NCBI GenBank assembly: GCA_038817485.1
Contig: JAWAZL010000008.1
Coordinates: 1-52,003 of the forward strand
DNA length: 52,003 nt
Origin: Nitrososphaerota archaeon
Lineage (GTDB): Archaea > Thermoproteota > Nitrososphaeria_A > Caldarchaeales > JAVZCJ01
Direction of reading: 5' to 3'
The notes under the pieces are model-generated. The model saw nothing but the letters and a program-made list of their open reading frames with translations. It was not told where the DNA came from and did not search any database. The translations under genes and the position numbers were made by a program. Shown here piece after piece: positions 33,259-40,626 of the stretch. The stretch's first letter is position 1, and every line of letters starts with the position of its first letter.

Positions 33259-35391
33259 ATGAGTTTATCTTACAATAAAAAAATAGAAATACTAAATAAT
33301 TTTTTTAATCCTTCTTCAATAGCTTTAATAGGGGCATCCCGCTTTCCCGGAAAAGTAGGATACGAAATATTAAAAAATATTTTAAATTCAGGTTTTAGAG
33401 GGAAAATTTATCCGATAAATCCAAATGCTGAAGATATACTTGGATTAAAATCTTTTAAAAGTATTTTAGATATTCCTGAAAAAATAGATTTATCAATAAT
33501 TGCTATTCCCTCTAAATTTGTTCCAGAAGTATTAAAAGAATGTGGAGAAATTGGTAATAAAGCTTCAATAATTATTTCAGCTGGATTTAAAGAAATTGGT
33601 CCTGAAGGATTATTTTTAGAAAAAAAATTAATAGATATAGCAAATGAATATGGTATACGCATACTTGGGCCAAATTGTTTAGGAATAATAGATACTTATA
33701 CCCCTTTAAATGCTAGTTTTTCAGCAAATATGCCTCCTAAAGGGAATATAGCTTTTATTTCTCAAAGTGGAGCATTATTAACAGCTGTGCTTGATTGGGC
33801 TATATTAAAAAATTTTGGATTTAGTAAAATTATTAGTATGGGAAATAAAGCAGATATAAATGAAATAGATTTATTAAATTTTTTAGGAAATGATCCATAT
33901 ACTAAAGCTATTCTTCTTTATATTGAAGGAATTGATAAAGGAAGAGAATTTTTAAAAATTGCAAAAGAAAATATTAAAAAGAAACCAATAATAATTATTA
34001 AAGCAGGAATTTCTGAAAAAGGTTCAAGAGCAGTTTCTTCTCATACTGGAGCACTTGCTGGAAGCAGTATTGCATATGATGTTGCTTTTAAACAAAGTGG
34101 AGTATTAAAAGCTTCAAGTATCGAAGAAATTTTTATAAAAGCTGAAGCATTATCTAAATTACCAATTCCTAAAAGCGAAGAAGTATTTATTATAACTAAT
34201 GCAGGTGGTCCTGGAGTATTAGCAACTGATGCATGTGAAAAATATGGATTAAAAATTAGTGAAGTAGATAGTGAAATAGCTAATCAACTTAGAAGTTTTC
34301 TTCCATCAGCAGCTAGTTTACATAATCCAATAGATATTTTAGGCGATGCAAAAGCTGAAACATATGAAAAAACAATTGAAATAATAATTAAAAATAAGAG
34401 AAATGCATCATTTATAATTATTTTAACTCCTCAAGCAATGACTGAGCCTGAAGAAACAGCTAAGAAAATAATTGAAATTTCTAAAAAGTATCCCTCAATA
34501 GCTATTGCAACAGTTTTTATGGGAGGAGTAACTGTTGAAAAAGCTAAACAATTATTATTAAATAATGGTATTCCATGTTTTGAATATCCTGAACAAGCAG
34601 TATTAGCTATTTCAACAATAATCGATTATAAAAGAATTCTTGATAAACCGTTTGAGAAGAAAATTGAAGAAATAAAAATAGATAAATCATATGCAGAAAA
34701 AATTATTAAAAAAGTTAGGGATGAAGGTAGAACAGTTTTATTAGGTGTAGAAGCAAATGAACTTATTAATTCTTATGGAATTCCAACTCCGCAAAGTTTT
34801 TTAGCAACAAACGTAGAAGAAGCAATAGAATTCGCTGAAAAAATAGGATTTCCAATTGTTATGAAAATTTCTTCTCCACAAATACTTCATAAAACAGATA
34901 TAGGTGGAGTAAAACTTAATATTAATTCTTTCTCTCAATTAAAAGAATCTTTTAATGAAATAATAAATAATGCTACAAGATTTTTCCCAGAAGCTGAAAT
35001 ATATGGTATAGAAATTTATAAACAATATCCTAGAGGTAAGGAAGTAATAATTGGTATGACAAAAGATCCACAATTTGGACCATTAATAATGTTTGGTGCA
35101 GGAGGAATATATGCAAATTTTATTAAGGACGTTTCTTTTAGATATCCTCCATTATCCAAAGAAGATATTTATGAAATGATTTCTGAAACTAAAATTTATA
35201 ATTTATTAAGAGGTGTTAGAGGAGAAAAACCAAGTGATATAAATGCTTTAATAGATATTATTTTAAGATTTTCTAAGTTTGTAATGGATTTTGAAAAAGA
35301 TTTAGCCGATATTGATATAAATCCAATTTTTGTTTATGAAAAAGGGAATGGATGTATTGCAATAGATGTAAAAATAAGTATAATTAAATAA
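33259..35391 (+). CDS. ADP-forming acetyl/acyl-CoA synthetase, fused alpha-beta
   Basis: A 710-residue fused acyl-CoA synthetase (NDP-forming), which converts acyl-CoA, ADP and phosphate to acid, ATP and CoA, the main archaeal route of substrate-level ATP formation from acetyl-CoA. The order is a CoA-binding domain (about 10-140, SIALIGASRFPGKVGYEIL), ligase domains with the phosphorylatable His262 in SSHTGALAGSS, and a C-terminal ATP-grasp domain (about 480-700) with FPIVMKISSPQILHKTDIGG and FGAGGIYANFIKDVSF. The fusion order alpha-beta is common in several archaea. It is followed 60 nt later by a BioD/DRTGG protein on the same strand. The acyl preference cannot be read from sequence. Confidence 0.93.
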   Translation: MSLSYNKKIEILNNFFNPSSIALIGASRFPGKVGYEILKNILNSGFRGKIYPINPNAEDILGLKSFKSILDIPEKIDLSIIAIPSKFVPEVLKECGEIGNKASIIISAGFKEIGPEGLFLEKKLIDIANEYGIRILGPNCLGIIDTYTPLNASFSANMPPKGNIAFISQSGALLTAVLDWAILKNFGFSKIISMGNKADINEIDLLNFLGNDPYTKAILLYIEGIDKGREFLKIAKENIKKKPIIIIKAGISEKGSRAVSSHTGALAGSSIAYDVAFKQSGVLKASSIEEIFIKAEALSKLPIPKSEEVFIITNAGGPGVLATDACEKYGLKISEVDSEIANQLRSFLPSAASLHNPIDILGDAKAETYEKTIEIIIKNKRNASFIIILTPQAMTEPEETAKKIIEISKKYPSIAIATVFMGGVTVEKAKQLLLNNGIPCFEYPEQAVLAISTIIDYKRILDKPFEKKIEEIKIDKSYAEKIIKKVRDEGRTVLLGVEANELINSYGIPTPQSFLATNVEEAIEFAEKIGFPIVMKISSPQILHKTDIGGVKLNINSFSQLKESFNEIINNATRFFPEAEIYGIEIYKQYPRGKEVIIGMTKDPQFGPLIMFGAGGIYANFIKDVSFRYPPLSKEDIYEMISETKIYNLLRGVRGEKPSDINALIDIILRFSKFVMDFEKDLADIDINPIFVYEKGNGCIAIDVKISIIK

Positions 35392-35451
35392 AACAAAAAT
35401 TAAAAACAATTATATACTTTAATGATTATTGAATAGTATGGGAGAAATGGT

Positions 35452-36525
35452 ATGAGTAAAATCCCTGGTATTATAGTTTCAGCAACAAGATGGTTCACTG
35501 GAAAAACAGCTTTTTGTTTAGGCTTAGCTTTAAATATGCAAAATCAAGGATATAAAATAGGATTTTTCAAACCTATTGTTCATATCGAATCTGGTTTTTT
35601 ACATGATATGGATGTTATAACTTTTAGGAAAATGCTTAATCTTAAAGAACCATATGAAGTTATTGCACCTATACAACTTGGACCAAATTTTCTAGAAGGA
35701 TATATTAATGCTGATTTAAATGGATTAAAAAAATTGGTTTTAAATGCATATGAGAAAATTTGTGAAGAAAAAGATTTTATTATAGTTGAAAGTTTGCATA
35801 CTTATAATACAGGTTGTCTAATAAATTTATCTGCTCCACTTTTATCAAAAATGCTTGATTTAAAAATTCTTTTATTATCAAAAATTGAAAGTGATTTTTC
35901 AATAGATGATATAATTTTAGCTAGTAATTATATTAAAAATAATGGAAAACTTCTTGGAGTAATTTTAAATAGAGTACCACGTTTATTATATAAACGTGCA
36001 AAGGAAATAATTGTTCCAGAACTTGAAAAAAGAGGATTAAAAGTTTTTGGTTTAATACCTGAAAATAAAACATTAATGGCTAGAACTGCAAGAGAAATTC
36101 ATGAAAGCTTAGGAGGAGAAATTCTTGCTTGTGAAGAATGTTTAGATAATCTTGTTGAAGAAGTATTAATTGGAGCAATGACGTATGAAAGTGCTTTAAA
36201 ATATTTTATGAGAGTCCCAAATAAAGCTGTTGTAACTGGAGGAGATAGAGCAGATATAGCTTTAGCTGCTCTTCAAACAGATACGTCTCTTTTAATTTTC
36301 ACAGGAAATCTCTATCCAAGCCAAAAAGTATTGAATGAAGCTGAGTCTAAAAAAGTACCTGTTATACTTGTTCCAACAGATACTTATACTACAATTAAGC
36401 ATTTAGAAAGAGTTACAGGTAGGATAGGCCCAGAAGATAAAAAGAGAGCTGAACTTGCTAAAGAAATTGTTGAAAAACATGTTGATTGGAAATCTTTAAT
36501 AGAAGAAGCTGGATTAAAGAAATAA
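35452..36525 (+). CDS. BioD-like P-loop plus DRTGG-domain protein (Pta N-domain type)
   Basis: A 357-residue protein. The N-terminal P-loop domain resembles dethiobiotin synthetase/CobQ (VSATRWFTGKTAFCLGLALN, then GVILNRVPRLLYKRA). The C-terminal DRTGG domain spans roughly 225-330 (KAVVTGGDRADIALAALQTD). This architecture equals the N-terminal half of large phosphotransacetylases without the catalytic Pta domain. In archaea it often sits beside ADP-forming acetyl-CoA synthetase, as here (60 nt downstream), so a regulatory role in acetyl-CoA/acetate metabolism is likely (inference). GGAG lies 7 nt before the ATG. Confidence 0.85.
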   Translation: MSKIPGIIVSATRWFTGKTAFCLGLALNMQNQGYKIGFFKPIVHIESGFLHDMDVITFRKMLNLKEPYEVIAPIQLGPNFLEGYINADLNGLKKLVLNAYEKICEEKDFIIVESLHTYNTGCLINLSAPLLSKMLDLKILLLSKIESDFSIDDIILASNYIKNNGKLLGVILNRVPRLLYKRAKEIIVPELEKRGLKVFGLIPENKTLMARTAREIHESLGGEILACEECLDNLVEEVLIGAMTYESALKYFMRVPNKAVVTGGDRADIALAALQTDTSLLIFTGNLYPSQKVLNEAESKKVPVILVPTDTYTTIKHLERVTGRIGPEDKKRAELAKEIVEKHVDWKSLIEEAGLKK

Positions 36526-36593
36526 TTATTTAAAAATTGTTAATATTTTTAAATAAGCTTTTTAATTTTATTTAAAAATTATTAGTGATGTAT

Positions 36594-37052
36594 ATGGTTT
36601 CAGTCTATTCTTTAATGAGAAAAATTTGGAGAGAAAGAAATGAAGAATTAATAAAAAATTTAAGGAAAAGAGCAATAGAATGGAGAAAAGAAAAATCTAT
36701 TGTAAGAGTAGATAGACCTTTAAGATTAGATAGAGCTAGAAGTTTAGGTTATAAAGCTAAGCAAGGTTTCATTGTAGTAAGGGTAAGAGTAAGAAAAGGA
36801 GGTTTTAGTAAACCTAGACCAAGATCTGGTAGAAGACCAAAAGCATTAGGTGTTATAAAACATAAAGTTAATGTATCCTTAAAGGAAGAAGCTATAAATA
36901 GAGTTTCTAAAAAATACGTAAATATGCATGTTTTAGGAGCTTATGAATTATTTAGAGATGCTAAGTATGCTTGGTATGAAGTTATTCTAGTTGATCCAAA
37001 TCATCCATCCATTAAAAGCTCAAGAAATATTTCTCTTCCAAAAAAGCTTTAA
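36594..37052 (+). CDS. rpl15e: large-subunit ribosomal protein eL15 (L15e)
   Basis: A 152-residue eL15, present in all archaea and eukaryotes. Typical segments are SLMRKIWRERNEELIKNLR, VRVDRPLRLDRARSLGYKAK, KPRPRSGRRPKALGV and LGAYELFRDAKYAWYEVIL. GTGAT lies 4 nt before ATG 36594; the GTG at 36585 and ATG at 36588 belong to that motif. It commonly heads the COG1325-rnp3 superoperon; here it stands apart from it with a transposed position and opposite strand. Confidence 0.95.
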   Translation: MVSVYSLMRKIWRERNEELIKNLRKRAIEWRKEKSIVRVDRPLRLDRARSLGYKAKQGFIVVRVRVRKGGFSKPRPRSGRRPKALGVIKHKVNVSLKEEAINRVSKKYVNMHVLGAYELFRDAKYAWYEVILVDPNHPSIKSSRNISLPKKL

Positions 37053-37389
37053 ACTATTAATTCTTATGCTTTAATTTCTAAATAATATCATTTTAAAAAT
37101 ATTTCAAGATGTACCATTTTAATACTGACTTATTTTCTCCACTAGCTTAAATAAGGGAAATGAGGCTATTGCTTAAACCGTCATTATTTCATCATAAACC
37201 ATGCTACCTTATTTATCAAATATACTTATTTCATCGTACCATAAAGGAAACAATAGAAAAATTCTTTTTATTGTTAAAAAAGATAAAAGCGATAGTAATA
37301 TTTGTTTCAATATTTTTTTAATTTTTAATATCAGAAAAATCAAAAGTAGTTTTAAAGATTTAAATAATACTTTATTTAAAGTATTAAAT
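37053..37389. other. spacer upstream of vapB
   Basis: 337 bases without a supported gene. The frame of the downstream antitoxin stays open back to about 37201, but that part is compositionally odd (FNIFLIFNIRKIKSSFKDLN) and a clean start lies at 37390. Two similar phrases, TTATTTCATCATAAACCAT (37185-37203) and TTATTTCATCGTACCAT (37227-37243), form an imperfect direct repeat. A TATA-like TTTAAATAA (about 37359) fits the vapB start. Confidence 0.4.
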
Positions 37390-37665
37390 ATGTCAGAAAA
37401 AATAACAAGTATAAAAATTAATCCTGAACTATGGAAAAAAGTAAAATTATTAGTTATTGAAAGAGGTTCCTCATTAAAATCCTTATTAGAAGAATTACTT
37501 ATTAATGAGATTGAAGCAGAAGAACTTGTAAAAGAAGAGTTCAAAACATCAGAAAGTTTGCTAAAAGTTTTAGAAGAAAGAAGGAAAGAGGGACAAATTC
37601 CATTTATTATTTCGATTCAAAAAAGTGCTACCGAACTTGTAAGGGAAGAAAGAGAAAATGTATAG
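37390..37665 (+). CDS. vapB: VapB-type ribbon-helix-helix antitoxin
   Basis: A 91-residue protein. The N-terminal 45 residues have the ribbon-helix-helix layout (SEKITSIKINPELWKKVKLL, then ERGSSLKSLLEELL). The C-terminal part (about 50-91) is a charged segment that would wrap the toxin. It overlaps the PIN-domain toxin gene by 8 nt, the usual coupling of type II toxin-antitoxin genes. The upstream extension of the open frame is rejected because the ATG at 37390 starts exactly at the RHH strand and has a TATA element about 30 nt upstream. It should repress the operon with VapC. Confidence 0.85.
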   Translation: MSEKITSIKINPELWKKVKLLVIERGSSLKSLLEELLINEIEAEELVKEEFKTSESLLKVLEERRKEGQIPFIISIQKSATELVREERENV

Positions 37666-38164
37666 TTATTATATCGATACCAGTGTTATAATTGCTAGAT
37701 ATAAACCAGAAGATGAATTGTATGAATATTCTGAAAGATTTTTTAAATCAAATAAAGCAAATTTTTATATTTCGCCATTAACACTAGTTGAACTTTACTC
37801 TATTCTTTCTAGAATTAAAAATAAAATAATTCTTCCTTTCCAAGAAGAAATTCTACTAGACACACTTATAACTTTCATAGTTAAAGATTGTAAATTAAGA
37901 GTAATATCAAAAACGTATTCTATTGAAAGACTTGTTGTAGGTTATAAAATTAGATTGCCAGTAGAATATTATTTAGCTATGAGGTTTGCTGAAAAATTAA
38001 AGCTAAAAACAATGGATTTACTTCATATTTTATACACATGGCTATTTAAAAGAAATTATCATATAGATTCATTTATAACTGGAGATTATGACATCATTAA
38101 TAAAGCTGATAAAATTAACGAGCTTTTTGGAATAAAAATTTTACATCCAAAACATGTAAATTAG
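37658..38164 (+). CDS. vapC: PIN-domain ribonuclease toxin (VapC family)
   Basis: A 168-residue PIN protein. The first acidic residue is Asp7 in YIDTSVI, the second Glu45 in LTLVELYSIL, and the third acidic cluster is MDLLHILYTW and ITGDYDIINKAD towards the C-terminus. It is longer than the usual 120-140 residue VapC because of a helical insertion (about 75-110). Overlap with the RHH gene and the PIN fold together make a type II toxin-antitoxin pair. VapC proteins cut tRNA or rRNA; the target here is unknown. Confidence 0.87.
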   Translation: MYSYYIDTSVIIARYKPEDELYEYSERFFKSNKANFYISPLTLVELYSILSRIKNKIILPFQEEILLDTLITFIVKDCKLRVISKTYSIERLVVGYKIRLPVEYYLAMRFAEKLKLKTMDLLHILYTWLFKRNYHIDSFITGDYDIINKADKINELFGIKILHPKHVN

Positions 38165-38307
38165 ATAAGGAAATATTATAAATAGATTCGAAAATTTAAT
38201 ATACTAATTTAAGAAAAGCTAATAAACAAGATTTGTAATTTAAGCTTTAAAAAATAAATTAAGATAAACATATATAATGCTTAAAGCTTTCTTAGATTGA
38301 AAATGGT

Positions 38308-39660
38308 ATGGTAAAGCATAGAAGATATATCTTCTTATTTTTATTCATAATTATAATTTTCCTTAATGATACTATAATCTTAACCTACTCAAGTTTTTCT
38401 AATGATTTATCATTAATAATACCTAAAGTATATTATTTTTATGAAGAAGGAATTATAGCAAACGCTGGAAATGATTATATAAAACTTAATCAAAGCGATA
38501 GATGCTATGAATTATTAATGAACTCTTCTTTTCAAAAAAGCTTTTTAGTAAATACCAGTCATAAAGTTATTAATTTTTTCTATGATGAAGATGGAATGCC
38601 TATGATAGAACTTGATATTCCTAGTGAATTGCCTCCTAAAAGTTATATTAAATATTATGTAACTCAAAAAATTGAAATTTATGGTTCTTTTTCAATACCT
38701 GAAGATCTTTCTTATGAAAAATCTGGAAGCCTTTCAGATATAAAAAATACTTATTATAAGCTTAAATTATTCTCTGAAACTACTGCTCCTACAGGAGTAT
38801 GGAAATACAACGATACTAATTGGGAATATTTAATTAAAAAAGCTGAAGAACTTAAAGGGAATGATGAAAATGTATTAAGAATAGTATGTTCTTTCATCGA
38901 TTGGATTGGAAAAAATATCGCATACCCTAAAGATGGAAGCGAATTGCCTAAGTATCCAAATGAAACAATTACTTTAGAAAATATAGAAATGAAAACTAAA
39001 GGAATTGGAGATTGTGATGATCAAGCTAATTTATTAATACTATTATGTAGAGCTATTGGAATTCCTGCTTATTTACAAGCAGGAGGTATAATTCTTTATA
39101 AAGAGAAATATAAAAATTCTGAAATTGCTTGGAATGGACATTTAAATTATTATTATGGATATGTTGGGTGGCATGGTTGGGCAATGGTTTATATTCCTCC
39201 TTGGGGTTGGCTTCCAGTAGATTTAACATGGGGATATTATGGTTTAGGTAAAAAAGATCCATTAACAGCTATAAAATATTCAGCCATAGCTATTCAAGAA
39301 ATAATGTATTTAAGAAATTATTATTCAATAGATTATGTTAAAGAAACTAGAGAATTTAAAAAAATGGTTGAAGATAAAAATTTGTATTTTTATATAAATT
39401 ATTTAGTTATTCCTGAAGGAAAATCCATAAGAGATGAAATCGATAATTTCCCAAAATACAATCTCTCATGGATGAATGTTACTACTCATGAAACAAAAAC
39501 TACAAGTACTTATATTATTAAGAAATACGAAGATAAATTAAATATTTATTTAATAATAGTTTTAACAATGCTTACAATTTTATCGATCATAATATTAATT
39601 AGTATTTTTAAACGTTTTAGAAGTAAAAGAATTTCTGAGAGATCATTATACTTATATTGA
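38308..39660 (+). CDS. membrane-anchored transglutaminase-like protein
   Basis: A 450-residue surface protein. The N-terminal signal segment is IFLFLFIIIIFLNDTIILTY. An outer beta domain (about 35-160) is followed by a transglutaminase/cysteine-protease-like core with the triad Cys236 (GIGDCDDQANLL), His289 (GWHGWAMVY) and Asp305 (WLPVDLTWGYYG). A C-terminal membrane segment (IYLIIVLTMLTILSIIILIS) and a basic tail follow. The core is therefore outside the cell. Archaeal members of this superfamily are thought to be proteases or peptide cross-linkers. It overlaps the convergent ECF gene by 9 nt. Confidence 0.85.
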   Translation: MVKHRRYIFLFLFIIIIFLNDTIILTYSSFSNDLSLIIPKVYYFYEEGIIANAGNDYIKLNQSDRCYELLMNSSFQKSFLVNTSHKVINFFYDEDGMPMIELDIPSELPPKSYIKYYVTQKIEIYGSFSIPEDLSYEKSGSLSDIKNTYYKLKLFSETTAPTGVWKYNDTNWEYLIKKAEELKGNDENVLRIVCSFIDWIGKNIAYPKDGSELPKYPNETITLENIEMKTKGIGDCDDQANLLILLCRAIGIPAYLQAGGIILYKEKYKNSEIAWNGHLNYYYGYVGWHGWAMVYIPPWGWLPVDLTWGYYGLGKKDPLTAIKYSAIAIQEIMYLRNYYSIDYVKETREFKKMVEDKNLYFYINYLVIPEGKSIRDEIDNFPKYNLSWMNVTTHETKTTSTYIIKKYEDKLNIYLIIVLTMLTILSIIILISIFKRFRSKRISERSLYLY

Positions 39661-40563
39661 AAATTTTATTACTCTTTCTAATATTTTACTTATAGGAATA
39701 GCTAATATAAGAGAAACTAAAGCTTGTCCAAATAAATCTCTTATAAATGATATTATTGCTGCAGGATAACCTTTAATAAATATATTAACATAGAAATATG
39801 TTGAAGCCATCACTAATCCTCCAAGAAAGCAAAATATTATTTTAATTACTATGTTTTTATTCTTTCCAAAACCAGCTATTATTCCTTCAAAACCATGTGC
39901 TGGAATTGAAACAAACCATCTAGGATATCCTACAATAAAATCAGCAACTAAGCTTCCAATTATTCCAACAAGCCCACCTATTTTTGAACCAAACAAGATG
40001 CCTGCTAAAAATATTATCGTATCACCTATATGTGTATAACCTCCAGTAGGTGATGGAAACATAGCACCAACATATGCAGTTAATATAGCTGTTAAAGCTG
40101 ATAAAGAAGCAATAAATGATACGTCCAAAGTTGTTAAAAAAGGCTTAGGAATAAATGTTTTTCTAGACTCAATGAATCCTCTATAACCTATAGAAAATAG
40201 AATAATGCTTGCTAACAAACTTAAACTTATATGAAGAAGGTTTATTTGAAAACCAAAATTTAATGGAATTATAATTCCTATTAATGCTATAATCCCTCCA
40301 ATAATGGAATACACACTTCCATTTGAAAATTTTTCTTTAATGAATTGTGAAATATTAAATAAAGCTAATAAAAAGCTACTAAATGGAAATAAAAGACAAA
40401 AAGCTATAATAATTTTTTCATTACTACCTATAGCTATTTCTGAAAAAATATTTTTTATTCCAAAATTTTCTAATAAATTTAATCCTTCTATGAATCCAGC
40501 TATTAATATTATGAAAGAAGATATAATTGTTAGGATTATTGCTAAAATCTTAAAATTTCTCAT
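39652..40563 (-). CDS. ECF transporter S-component with extra N-terminal membrane domain
   Basis: A 303-residue membrane protein. The C-terminal half (about 150-303) is an ECF-type substrate-binding S-component with six segments and TGGYTHIGDTIIFLAGILFG, ADFIVGYPRWFVSIPAHGFE and the terminal LGQALVSLILAIPISK-like region. The N-terminal 130 residues add about four hydrophobic segments (IIFLASIILFSIGYRGFI-like at the end) not found in standard 170-200 residue S-components. No ECF ATPase or T-component lies nearby, so a shared module elsewhere is implied. Divergent from the threonine-synthase/PadR gene across 63 bp. The transported vitamin or ion is unknown. Confidence 0.75.
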   Translation of the reverse strand: MRNFKILAIILTIISSFIILIAGFIEGLNLLENFGIKNIFSEIAIGSNEKIIIAFCLLFPFSSFLLALFNISQFIKEKFSNGSVYSIIGGIIALIGIIIPLNFGFQINLLHISLSLLASIILFSIGYRGFIESRKTFIPKPFLTTLDVSFIASLSALTAILTAYVGAMFPSPTGGYTHIGDTIIFLAGILFGSKIGGLVGIIGSLVADFIVGYPRWFVSIPAHGFEGIIAGFGKNKNIVIKIIFCFLGGLVMASTYFYVNIFIKGYPAAIISFIRDLFGQALVSLILAIPISKILERVIKFSI

Positions 40564-40580
40564 GCTTAATTTTATTATTT

Positions 40581-40612
40581 AAGTAATATATAAGTATTAG
40601 CCTATATATAGG
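40581..40612. promoter_or_regulatory. divergent promoter with the palindrome CCTATATATAGG
   Basis: The 63-bp gap between the ECF gene (minus) and the threonine-synthase-like/PadR gene (plus) holds a TATA-like AAGTAATATATAAG (40581-40594) and the perfect 12-bp palindrome CCTATATATAGG (40601-40612). For the plus gene the palindrome lies between TATA and start, or itself acts as the TATA box. Either way a protein bound there could control both genes. The PadR domain encoded next door is the obvious candidate (inference). Confidence 0.5.
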
Positions 40613-40626
40613 TCTATAATTAGAGT

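Noticed and set aside
37201-37389. N-terminal extension of the VapB antitoxin
   Set aside because: The added residues have A/T-spacer composition. The ATG at 37390 begins exactly at the ribbon-helix-helix strand and has a suitable TATA element.
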